From NCBI RefSeq assembly GCF_038006205.1, contig NZ_JBBOUU010000001.1:3910001-3974000 (forward strand): a DNA stretch of 64,000 nt, written 5' to 3'. Made by a program: the position numbers and the translations under genes. The stretch comes from Solibacillus sp. FSL R7-0668 (GTDB lineage Bacteria; Bacillota; Bacilli; Bacillales_A; Planococcaceae). This document shows positions 25,766 to 33,242 of this stretch, in pieces. Positions within the stretch are counted from its first letter, which is position 1. The number at the start of each line of letters is the position of its first letter. A model generated the notes under the pieces. It was not told the origin of the DNA, did no database searches, and saw only the letters and a list, made by a program, of their open reading frames with translations.

Positions 25766-27394
25766 TCAAATAGCTACTAAAACAGAAAAAGGAGCTGAAG
25801 AAATGTCCTCAGACACCTCTCCAACTCCTAATTTCAATTCTTGCAGCACATCGTTATTCAACATAATTTGGATACTTTCAATCTTGCGTGTTTCTCCAAT
25901 GGTAATCTGGTGAATCAACAAATGTAATAGCCGTTTACGTTGCTCTCTCGTAAGAGAATTCTTGAATGCCTTATCAAAATTCTCAAATATAGCTTTCACA
26001 TGTTCAGACGTTATTTTTGTAATCGTTGCCCCTTTTAGTTGCTCCTTCAATGGCTCCATAGCACTTTTCGCATCATTCACCTGTTGTTCAATCGTTTGCG
26101 ATTTCTCGATATATTCATCTTTCGTAATCAATTCATCAATATACGCTTCCCACGTTTTTTCTAACTTCCGTTTCAGCAATACTAATTCATTTTCATAACG
26201 GTCATGCTCTTTTTGAATAGGCTCATACATGGATGATTGTTTATCGTTAATGCCTATCACTAATTCGTTAATTAATTGCTCATTGTGGAGTAACTCCGCA
26301 ATTTTATTAAGAACATAGGGATCGGCATAATCTGTTCGTACCCCGTTGGAACGACAAACATTTGTCCCTTTATTTTTCCATGCACCACATACATAGTATT
26401 CTAGCACTCTTTTTTCACCCGACTTTGTACGGTTTGTTGTACGACCTACAACCATTCCTGCGCCACATTGCGGACACCGCATAATGCCTGTTAACGGAAG
26501 CTCACCATCATGAATTCGATTAGGCTTACATGTACGTTCCTTATAAACCTTTTGAGCAATTTGCCATGTTTCTTCAGAAATAATTGCTTCATGACAACCT
26601 TGTACAATGACGGGGTCAGGATTAATATTATTTCGTCTTTTTTCATTCCAATCTCTGCGCACATTATATCGAATATAACCAGCATAGACAGGGTTCGTTA
26701 CAATTGTCTTTATTGCATTAAGAGAAAATGTTTTTTTCTTCTTTGTACGATAGCCAGCTCGGTTAATAGAATTGGCGATGGCTTTATATCCCTGCCCCGT
26801 TGTGTACATGTGAAAAATGGTACGAATAATATGTGCTTCACGCTCATTAATCACAAGAGCTGTGTTTTTGCGCTTTTTATTTTCCCCATCTACTTCAAGA
26901 ACATCATAACCAAGAATGTGACCACCATTCCACTTTCCTTCTTTTGCACGAGCAATCATACCCATTTTTACATTTTCAGCGATATTATTTCGCTCATATT
27001 CTGCAATGGCAGCCATCATTTGAAATTGAAGCTTACCTGTTGGTGTTTCAGTTTCATACTTTTCAGTGTACGAACGAAATGCAATGTTTTTACTATTGAA
27101 TTTCTCCACCATATTCATTAAGTCCACACTTTTGCGAGCTAGTCGATTCATTTTCCAAACGAAAACGACATCAAATTTTTTCTCATCTGCATCTGCTAAT
27201 AAACGTTGAACAGCTGGACGAGCAGTGATATTTTTTCCACTAATACCTCGGTCGATATATTCATCATATATAGTATAGCCTTCTCGCTCACAATATTCCC
27301 GTAACACTCGGATTTGTTCGTCTATACTATAACCTTCTTCTGCCTGTTCGGTTGTAGATACACGAGCGTAAATTGCCACCCGTTTACTTGTCAT
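25766..27394 (-). CDS. Large serine recombinase (Ccr-like) of the cassette
   Basis: A 542-aa protein. Catalytic Ser13 lies in YARVST; the resolvase domain continues with FVWKMNRLARKSVDL. A recombinase domain with zinc ribbon follows (MRCPQCGAGMVVGRTT and later AWKNKGTNVC near residues 320-365), then a long coiled coil and a conserved tail. The length equals that usual for CcrB. It should integrate and excise the island at the rlmH 3' end. The ATG at 27394 is chosen because GGAGGAG lies 6 nt upstream and it overlaps the stop of a small ORF. Confidence 0.92.
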   Translation of the reverse strand: MTSKRVAIYARVSTTEQAEEGYSIDEQIRVLREYCEREGYTIYDEYIDRGISGKNITARPAVQRLLADADEKKFDVVFVWKMNRLARKSVDLMNMVEKFNSKNIAFRSYTEKYETETPTGKLQFQMMAAIAEYERNNIAENVKMGMIARAKEGKWNGGHILGYDVLEVDGENKKRKNTALVINEREAHIIRTIFHMYTTGQGYKAIANSINRAGYRTKKKKTFSLNAIKTIVTNPVYAGYIRYNVRRDWNEKRRNNINPDPVIVQGCHEAIISEETWQIAQKVYKERTCKPNRIHDGELPLTGIMRCPQCGAGMVVGRTTNRTKSGEKRVLEYYVCGAWKNKGTNVCRSNGVRTDYADPYVLNKIAELLHNEQLINELVIGINDKQSSMYEPIQKEHDRYENELVLLKRKLEKTWEAYIDELITKDEYIEKSQTIEQQVNDAKSAMEPLKEQLKGATITKITSEHVKAIFENFDKAFKNSLTREQRKRLLHLLIHQITIGETRKIESIQIMLNNDVLQELKLGVGEVSEDISSAPFSVLVAI

Positions 27395-27479
27395 CTCCCT
27401 GCTCCTCCTTTCCCTGTAGAATGTATTGCTCACACATTTCAGCAAGTATGAGAATGAGCTCTTTGGATTCCTGTTCCAT
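27384..27479 (-). CDS. 31-aa ORF translationally coupled to the recombinase
   Basis: ATG at 27479 behind GGAGGGATATT, stop at 27384 inside the recombinase gene, so the two overlap by 11 nt. It begins MEQESKELILILAEMCEQY, an amphipathic helix. The arrangement suggests coupled translation that limits recombinase output. Confidence 0.55.
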   Translation of the reverse strand: MEQESKELILILAEMCEQYILQGKEEQGDDK

Positions 27480-27599
27480 AATATCCCTCCATCTAATATC
27501 ATTCACGGTTATAATATCTATTTATAGTCGTATTCGTTAGCGGTTAAAGGATAGTAAGGGCTAAATTTGCCCCTACTACCTTTTGAATATTCCTTCTCG

Positions 27600-28106
27600 T
27601 TAACATTTTTTTAAGCCGATGACTTCAATTTCATTTTTATTACCAAAGCATAATGCATTAAATTCAGGTGAGAAATTGAGCACTTCATTTGGAAATCCTG
27701 AGATACGTTCGGCTGGATCATCTAATAAAAAGCCCTCTTGCAACACAAACGAGAAAAATGGCGATTCATTTTGCTCTAAAAAAGAAACAAACTCAAGAAT
27801 TAATTGTACATATTGCTTCTGGCTTGTGACTACTTGATAGTCATTGGCATACCAAACCACTTCCCAACCATAACCATTATCAACAAATAAGTGATGTGGT
27901 TGCACAGTTAATTGGGATAAGTGATTCAATACATACTCCAGCTCTCTGGATGCTTCTGGTAAATATAAATGTGTATTGAATGTAACGTAAGCCGCTAAAC
28001 GATATAAGGAATGTTCGCCATCATAATGGTCTTCTCGTTTATCAGCATCATATGTTAAGTGTAGTGCCATATCTGTATGGTCAGTTGTAGTTGTAAAATT
28101 CATCAT
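27600..28106 (-). CDS. Cassette protein of unknown function between cch and the recombinase
   Basis: A 168-aa soluble protein, acidic, with a hydrophobic core and segments LYRLAAYVTFNTHLYLP and GYGWEVVWYANDYQVV. No signal peptide or known motif. AAAGGAGAATAA precedes the ATG. Its location between the Cch-like ATPase and the recombinase, the core of SCC elements, suggests a role in transfer rather than cargo. No family name is claimed. Confidence 0.7.
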   Translation of the reverse strand: MMNFTTTTDHTDMALHLTYDADKREDHYDGEHSLYRLAAYVTFNTHLYLPEASRELEYVLNHLSQLTVQPHHLFVDNGYGWEVVWYANDYQVVTSQKQYVQLILEFVSFLEQNESPFFSFVLQEGFLLDDPAERISGFPNEVLNFSPEFNALCFGNKNEIEVIGLKKC

Positions 28107-28153
28107 TTATTCTCCTTTTGTGTGTATCAGCTAGATTTGCTGCGATTGATTTT

Positions 28154-28168
28154 CCCGTAAACCCGTAA
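28154..28168 (-). repeat. Cassette 15-bp repeat, copy 1
   Basis: CCCGTAAACCCGTAA on the + strand, i.e. TTACGGGTTTACGGG on the minus strand. Internally a direct duplication of ACCCGTAA. Inverted relative to the copy 40 bp to the right. Confidence 0.7.
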
Positions 28169-28208
28169 ATTGAGGGGGCAATTTCTTTTTGGTTTACCTG
28201 CCAAAACA

Positions 28209-28223
28209 ACGGGTTTACGGGTT
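28209..28223 (+). repeat. Cassette 15-bp repeat, copy 2
   Basis: ACGGGTTTACGGGTT, inverted partner of 28154-28168, just downstream of the cch stop codon. The pair could form a cruciform or RNA hairpin. Confidence 0.7.
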
Positions 28224-28242
28224 TTATATCTTAAATATTTGC

Positions 28243-29877
28243 TTAAAGTATCGTGCTTAAAGGTACTTTGAAGCTGTAAACAATTGTTCGATTACCGTCC
28301 ATATCAAACATACGCTTATGGTTTCGATCGCCTTCTCGCAAATAGAATTCTGCATTTTTAAGACTTTCTTCAACCACTTTGAGATTCGTTGCGAATGGTT
28401 GAATCAGCTTTTCGAATGCTTGAGGATAATACGATACTTCGTAATAATCTTTACACTTGCGAATTTTCCCTTTGCATTCCCCAGAAGGATAGTGATTGTC
28501 GTAGATAAAACTATTAAGCGTAACAGGTACATCTTTCAGCACTGCTTTATAAATCGTATCAGCTATACTGCGTTCTACATTCAACTTCGCTTCGATTTTT
28601 GCAATTAACTCTACGATTCCTGTAAGGTTAAACTCTAGCTTTAGCGGTTTTTGAGCTAACTCTAATCCAGCCAATATCGCTGCATAACGCTGAATAACAC
28701 GCTCACTGTAATCCGATTTAGGGATTATCTGCACAAGCTCATCCGTCCATTTTTCATAAACAGTGGGAATAACAGTCCATTCCTTTGCTAATTCACGAGC
28801 AAAGAGCAGACCTGCTTTGCCATAATGCTCTGATATAACAGATTTGATTGCATCTGCTTGCTCTGCGGATTCAGTCCATTGAATGTCCGCAAATTCTTGT
28901 AACCGAACATATAACCCTGCATTTTTATTCGTATTTTCTAATACGCTACTTTCACCTGTTGTAATAAGTGTAGTTGCCCATTCACCTTTTTCAGCAAGTT
29001 GTCCTGTTCTAGTCGAACGCTCCTTGTCACGACCTTCAGCCATACGATAAATAATAGATGTAAAATCTTTAACTTCTGACATGGATGTCTCGTCTAAAAG
29101 TAAAGCAACCCCGTTATTTTTACTTAATTTTTTTATCATAGCGTTTGAGGTTGCATTCCAACTTTGAAATAACCCTCTTTCTCTCTTGGTAGGACAACCC
29201 CAAACAGAAATAGCCAATCCTCCTGCTGTCGTTTTACCTGTAGTAGAACGACCAACTAAATGGAAAATAGCAGTATCAACAGGTTTACCCACCCGATGCA
29301 AGTAACCAATAATAATGGACGAGAAGCCCATTCCTAAAGCAAGCGATAAATAAAGAGAGTTGATTACTTGCTCCATAACCATTTTCCTCCACACCTTGAT
29401 ATCGCCTTCAGCAGAAACGTCAAAGTCACAGCTTTGTTGATCCCATTTCAACGCTTGTCTTTCTGTGGAGACAGGAATGCTCAGGCCAAATACAATCTGT
29501 TCCATATCCATCACGCTAGAGGGCGGTAAAAAACCAACGTGAGAATAGATTCTTTTAGAAGCTAATGTTTGATACTGTTCTACTAGATATTCATTTAGTA
29601 AATTTTTATGAAGTGGCTGAACTAAGAAGCCAAAGTGACTTAATAATTTAACTTTCTTCTCCTCAAATTCCTCCGTTGTAAAGGTATGACGTTGCAAGGT
29701 ATCATTTATAGCAAAGGCTAAGACAATAAAACCTCTACTATCCTTTACTTCTTGAAGGCGCTCATCTACATACATTACATCTGACAATTTTTCATGGTCA
29801 TAGTTAAACACACCTTGTTTCGTTACATAAGCATAGGTATATTCAAATTTTTGACCTGCCTTTAATTTTTCCCACAT
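28243..29877 (-). CDS. DUF927 ATPase, Cch-like cassette replication helicase
   Basis: A 544-aa protein with Walker A GRSTTGKTT near residue 212 and Walker B ALLLDETS near 262, in the DUF927 context. In staphylococcal SCC elements the equivalent protein Cch, encoded just before the ccr genes, is an MCM-like helicase thought to allow replication of the excised circle. The same order, cch before recombinase, is found here. The N-terminal 190 residues are of unassigned fold. The start at 29877 needs no change; its immediate upstream neighbour is the acidic-tail protein. Confidence 0.82.
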   Translation of the reverse strand: MWEKLKAGQKFEYTYAYVTKQGVFNYDHEKLSDVMYVDERLQEVKDSRGFIVLAFAINDTLQRHTFTTEEFEEKKVKLLSHFGFLVQPLHKNLLNEYLVEQYQTLASKRIYSHVGFLPPSSVMDMEQIVFGLSIPVSTERQALKWDQQSCDFDVSAEGDIKVWRKMVMEQVINSLYLSLALGMGFSSIIIGYLHRVGKPVDTAIFHLVGRSTTGKTTAGGLAISVWGCPTKRERGLFQSWNATSNAMIKKLSKNNGVALLLDETSMSEVKDFTSIIYRMAEGRDKERSTRTGQLAEKGEWATTLITTGESSVLENTNKNAGLYVRLQEFADIQWTESAEQADAIKSVISEHYGKAGLLFARELAKEWTVIPTVYEKWTDELVQIIPKSDYSERVIQRYAAILAGLELAQKPLKLEFNLTGIVELIAKIEAKLNVERSIADTIYKAVLKDVPVTLNSFIYDNHYPSGECKGKIRKCKDYYEVSYYPQAFEKLIQPFATNLKVVEESLKNAEFYLREGDRNHKRMFDMDGNRTIVYSFKVPLSTIL

Positions 29878-29931
29878 AATCGCTCAACCTTCTCTCTGAT
29901 AAACCAATGATAGAGTTCTACAATCAAGCAA

Positions 29932-30558
29932 TTATATGTCATCGTCTTCTTCATCATCCAACTCTTCGTCATCGTCCAATTCTTCATCAATATCATCAAT
30001 ATCAAAATCGATACCATCTTCATCGTCTTCTAAATGGATTTCCTCTTCGTCCTCTTGATGATTTGTTTTGGTTTCAGTTTTCGCTCCAATATTTTGTTTT
30101 TTTGCTCCTCGTTGTGACTTCTGCTCCTTAGCTATTAAATTTTCTAATATTTCCTGTTCATCATCACTAAGTGGCTCCACATGGATAATGTTCACAAATG
30201 TTCTCCCCATATGACGATTGAATTCTAGTGTGGCTAATATTCCACCGTCAATTAAATCCTTAAGCCCATATGTTTCTACATCTGGTGGCAAAATGGCATC
30301 AACAATTTGAATATCGATATATTCAGGCGCAACATCTTCGACTACTATCGAAGTAAAAATTTCTTGTGACTTAAGATGTTGTAATTCAAAATGTAACTTA
30401 CCTTTGCCTTGTGAAGTGTTTTTCCCTGGCGTACAGTTCAAAACACGCAATGGTAATGGCTTACCTTCTACAATTTGAGTAGCCTGTTTACGAGTACGTA
30501 ATTGATTTTCTTGTGGTGCACGTGATTGTCTTGCTCGGTTTCTGTGTGAATTGTTCAT
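29932..30558 (-). CDS. Acidic-tailed protein, possible ssDNA-binding partner of Cch
   Basis: A 208-aa protein in three parts: a basic N-terminus rich in Arg/Asn/Gln (1-40), a compact domain (45-140) of alternating strands, and a tail from about 165 that is nearly all Asp/Glu, ending DDI. A small beta domain with a long acidic tail is the layout of SSB-type proteins, whose tails bind partners. It is directly upstream of cch. The OB-fold reading is inference. Confidence 0.7.
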   Translation of the reverse strand: MNNSHRNRARQSRAPQENQLRTRKQATQIVEGKPLPLRVLNCTPGKNTSQGKGKLHFELQHLKSQEIFTSIVVEDVAPEYIDIQIVDAILPPDVETYGLKDLIDGGILATLEFNRHMGRTFVNIIHVEPLSDDEQEILENLIAKEQKSQRGAKKQNIGAKTETKTNHQEDEEEIHLEDDEDGIDFDIDDIDEELDDDEELDDEEDDDI

Positions 30559-30785
30559 GATTCTTTGCCCCCTATTTTTTATTTAGGATTTTTATAGTTG
30601 ATGGTTTCAATATGCTGATTACTTGTTTCATCCACTCCTAATAAACGACAAAACTGCTCACCTCCACATATAATTAAATTTCTAACTACTATTCATTAGT
30701 AGTAATTAAGAATGATTAGGATTGCAGGTATAAGCACACGAACTACAAGAAACGAGATCCAAAAATGACAGTTTAGGAAACAAAA

Positions 30786-30856
30786 AAAAGCCCAAACATA
30801 ACAACAGCTAAATTGACCTAATAAAAGGCAATAGCTATTTGTTATGCTTAGGCTTT
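30786..30856 (-). terminator. Strong minus-strand terminator in the cassette centre
   Basis: Long stem from AAAGCCTAAGCATAACAA to its near-complement, then GGCTTTTTTTT in the minus direction. It implies a short transcript starting between 30860 and 31370. Confidence 0.75.
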
Positions 30857-30940
30857 CTGATACAATCGCTTAACTTGACTGTAGGGCAGAGAAGAATCAA
30901 CTTTGCGCATGACATAATGTCGACAAAGCTTCCTGTACAT
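30848..30940 (-). CDS. Possible 30-aa basic peptide ORF
   Basis: ATG 30940 to TAA 30848, rich in Arg, Lys and Tyr, including HYVMRKVDSSLPYSQVKRLY. Its stop lies in the first arm of the terminator. No ribosome site is visible, so it may be a gene remnant or the 3' part of a small RNA. Confidence 0.3.
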   Translation of the reverse strand: MYRKLCRHYVMRKVDSSLPYSQVKRLYQKA

Positions 30941-31317
30941 ATCATTTTATCTAGTTAGTATTCGTTAATAAAGTAGCTTATTCTCACTACAATTCATCAT
31001 CTGTTCCAACATTAGTTGGTAGCTATAATATATAATAGCAATAATGATTTTTCAATATAAAAGTATAAAAACCTTTTATTCTAAGTAATCATTGAACTAT
31101 ACAAGATAAAATAAATTATATTGAAATATCTTTGTTTTTTATTCGTTCGGCTAAAGCCCAGCACGTCCTGTCGGTAAAGAAGATTGCTATTTTTCCAATC
31201 GTCTATTTACTATACAATTAAAAGTGAATATTGTGTCTAAAATGTGAACATTGATTGTTTATTCCCTCTTGCGATTCCCACCTAAATCGGAGGAAAAATA
31301 TTGCTTTCTACTGTAAA

Positions 31318-31332
31318 TTACGGGTTTACGGG
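31318..31332 (+). repeat. Cassette 15-bp repeat, copy 3
   Basis: TTACGGGTTTACGGG, exact reverse complement of 28154-28168 and overlapping in sequence with 28209-28223. The three copies bracket the cch operon. Confidence 0.7.
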
Positions 31333-31372
31333 TTTTAGCTCACTTAAATGATTAAACGAACCTCATCTCTAC

Positions 31373-31415
31373 ACAAAAAGTAACTAGCAGCAAATGAACC
31401 TACTGCTAGTTACTT
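31373..31415 (-). terminator. Terminator after the 26-aa peptide gene
   Basis: Perfect 13-bp stem AAGTAACTAGCAG and complement, then TTTTTG in the minus direction, 3 nt past the peptide stop. Confidence 0.85.
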
Positions 31416-31417
31416 AA

Positions 31418-31498
31418 TCATTTATTCTCGTTGATAATCTCTCTTGCTACCTCAGTTGCAACAGCTACTACAACTGCTCCGATTACTTTTTCCCACAT
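31418..31498 (-). CDS. 26-aa hydrophobic amphipathic peptide
   Basis: ATG 31498 to TGA 31418, preceded by GGAGGAGGTG at about 9 nt and followed at once by a strong terminator. It starts MWEKVIGAVVVAVATEVA and ends in a charged tail. The pattern resembles small membrane-active peptides such as type I toxins or phenol-soluble modulins; S. aureus SCCmec carries the psm-mec peptide gene, but no sequence relationship is visible. Function unknown. Confidence 0.6.
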   Translation of the reverse strand: MWEKVIGAVVVAVATEVAREIINENK

Positions 31499-31622
31499 TT
31501 CATAACACCTCCTCCACTACTGATATATCGTCTTGCTTACTAAACCTCCAACTCAACTGGTTCATAGTGAATAAACCACTTTACATATTTGGCATATGCC
31601 AACTCTTCATTATCAACGCTTT

Positions 31623-31925
31623 TTATATTGAATCCCCCTGTTCAGATTGCTTTACTACTTCATCATTTTTTAGCAATACTTCATAATTTTCTATGTTCCC
31701 CGTCTCAATAACAATTAACGTATAGTAATCACCCTTCTCATCCGTATAGTTTGCACTTTCACAAATCACTGGGTCTGCTAAATGTGTAATAACGTGTATT
31801 GGCACTAGTTGCTCGTCTATTTCCTCAGGCATCAACCAAACTGTTTCATAACCGATTTCATGAAGCTCAATTACCTTTCCTAATTTCTCCTCCAGTATCT
31901 CGATTAATCGTTTAACTGCAATCAT
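31623..31925 (-). CDS. Small cassette protein, possibly frameshifted at its 3' end
   Basis: Reading from ATG 31925 (AGGAGG 9 nt upstream) gives 100 aa with LIEILEEKLGKVIELHEIG and a beta-rich middle. The frame stops at 31623 shortly after a run of five G (31634-31638). One more G would join it to a 30-codon frame that ends at 31540 (ELAYAKYVKWFIHYEPVELE). So this may be a frameshift or programmed slippage. No family recognised. Confidence 0.6.
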   Translation of the reverse strand: MIAVKRLIEILEEKLGKVIELHEIGYETVWLMPEEIDEQLVPIHVITHLADPVICESANYTDEKGDYYTLIVIETGNIENYEVLLKNDEVVKQSEQGDSI

Positions 31926-31954
31926 CCGTAACAACCTCCTATTCCTTTGAAAAT

Positions 31955-31990
31955 AAAAAGCCCTAACACCCCTTTCAGATGTTAGAGCCT
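31955..31990 (-). terminator. Terminator after the RadC-like gene
   Basis: Stem GGCTCTAACA/TGTTAGGGCT with TTTTTATTT in the minus direction. Confidence 0.75.
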
Positions 31991-32010
31991 ATAAGCCACT
32001 TATATTCATT

Positions 32011-32458
32011 TTAAAAATATCCTTTCTCCTTTAATGATACATAACGGTCATCACCCAAAATAATATGGTCTATTAACTCAATTCCAACAATTCGCCCTGC
32101 TTCTGCTAATCGCTCAGTTACTTCTATATCTTCTGGACTTGGGGTTGGATCGCCTGATGGATGCGGATGACAACAGATGATGGAAGCAGCATTGCTTAGA
32201 ATGGCTGTTTTCATGACCTCCCTCGGATGAACGATACTAGCGTTGATACTGCCAATGTGAACTGTACTAATGTTTGTTGGTTGATTTTTTGTATCCAAGC
32301 ACGCAACGATGAAATGCTCTCGATCAACTTCCCCTAGATATTCTCGGAACAACTGTGCACTATCTTGTGGGCTACGAATGCGTCGGTTTCTGTACAACAT
32401 GCTTGATTCCTTAACTAATTTTACTGATACTATATTTACTCGTTTTGATGGTTGCATA
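32011..32458 (-). CDS. RadC-family JAB/MPN domain protein
   Basis: A 148-aa protein holding only the C-terminal JAB domain of RadC, without the N-terminal HhH part. The metal motif is complete: the upstream Glu in the REYLGEVDREHF segment and CCHPHPSGDPTPSPED. Short RadC proteins are common on mobile elements; some act in conjugation or anti-restriction, but the biochemical role is unsettled. ATG 32458 is chosen because GGAGG lies 8 nt upstream; the longer reading has no site. Confidence 0.85.
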
Positions 32459-32476
32459 TAATTACCTCCTAGAATG

Positions 32477-32504
32477 TATTCAAGGAAATAATATATGTTC
32501 ATAT
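32477..32504 (-). promoter_or_regulatory. Shared promoter repeat, copy at the RadC-like gene
   Basis: 28-bp sequence identical to 33100-33127. On the minus strand it supplies a -10 (TATTAT), with TTTCAA 17 bp upstream as -35. Confidence 0.65.
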
Positions 32505-32536
32505 TTTTAGTTGAAACGTCTTTGCAACTAATCAGC

Positions 32537-33049
32537 TTACTCTACAGTTGGCTTATCGTAAGGAACTAGCTTCCATTCATTTTTCACTGCTGGATAAAGT
32601 GGATGGAAGCCTCTTCTTCCTTTAGGACATTCAATTTGAAGAATATTTGCCTTCTTATCAAGGAAGATAGCCATAACCATATGCAGTCGTTTTAGTGCTT
32701 CTTTATTTGTTTCAATACCTGTACCTACTGCAATGATTACATCATCTACCTTTGTAACTTCTTCTTGCACAACTTTTAAGTTTTCGGTAGCCGACCCATT
32801 TGTATCTTTGCCTTCAAGTGACGGAAACAAATTCATAATAACAACTGAACCATAGCCTAGCTTTGCGAGATTATTCATGACATACATTGTCGTCTGATCC
32901 TGTACAATTTCATCTGTTAAGCCAGCACTTTTCATCAGAATGAGTGCCCTTCTTTTGCTCTTGTCCCATTCCTTTTTGACAACGTATTTATTTTTTATTT
33001 CGTCATCATAAGTGACTTCTGTTTTTATAATACTCTTTAGCATTTTCAT
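32537..33049 (-). CDS. DUF1643 family protein
   Basis: A 170-aa protein matching DUF1643, with KSKRRALILMKSAGLTDEI, LGYGSVVIMNLFPSLEGKDT and a later VDDVIIAVGTG. DUF1643 proteins are standard members of the conserved gene set beside ccr in staphylococcal SCC. The start at ATG 33049 follows AAGGAG; the upstream TTG overlaps that site. The role is unknown. It strengthens the SCC assignment. Confidence 0.82.
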   Translation of the reverse strand: MKMLKSIIKTEVTYDDEIKNKYVVKKEWDKSKRRALILMKSAGLTDEIVQDQTTMYVMNNLAKLGYGSVVIMNLFPSLEGKDTNGSATENLKVVQEEVTKVDDVIIAVGTGIETNKEALKRLHMVMAIFLDKKANILQIECPKGRRGFHPLYPAVKNEWKLVPYDKPTVE

Positions 33050-33099
33050 TAATTCTTGTGCTCCTTTCAAATTCCTGCATAGTAATACATACTAAGATT

Positions 33100-33127
33100 T
33101 ATTCAAGGAAATAATATATGTTCATAT
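33100..33127 (-). promoter_or_regulatory. Shared promoter repeat, copy at the DUF1643 gene
   Basis: Identical 28-bp block to 32477-32504, with TTTTGA 17 bp upstream of TATTAT. The divergent spacer to hsdR also holds TATAAT at about 33210 on the + strand. Confidence 0.65.
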
Positions 33128-33242
33128 AACACTTCAAAACGATTACTATTTAGAAATATCTGTGAGTTCACTAGACGAATGAAACTATTTGGGTAAATTT
33201 CCAGTATAATAAAGGAGATAAGCACTACAGGAGGTTTTAAAG

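Larger units (their letters stand above)
30559..31372. other. Gene-poor centre of the cassette: hairpins, repeats, AT-rich stretch
   Basis: About 800 bp with no long ORF. It holds an open frame without start codon at about 30593-30700 (possible gene remnant), a strong minus-strand terminator (30786-30856), a 30-aa ORF (30848-30940), a very AT-rich stretch (31010-31140) and the third copy of the 15-bp repeat. This combination would suit an origin or a regulatory region. Confidence 0.45.

Noticed and set aside
26510-27121. 203-aa + strand ORF
   Set aside because: Antisense to the recombinase gene, no ribosome site, Cys/Phe/Ile-rich reading typical of a shadow frame.
31444-31686. 80-aa + strand ORF near the cassette centre
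   Set aside because: Overlaps the better supported minus-strand 26-aa peptide and small cassette gene; low-complexity Leu/Gln start.
32477-32504. LexA box in the shared 28-bp block
   Set aside because: GAAC is present but the second half GTTC is not at the required spacing.
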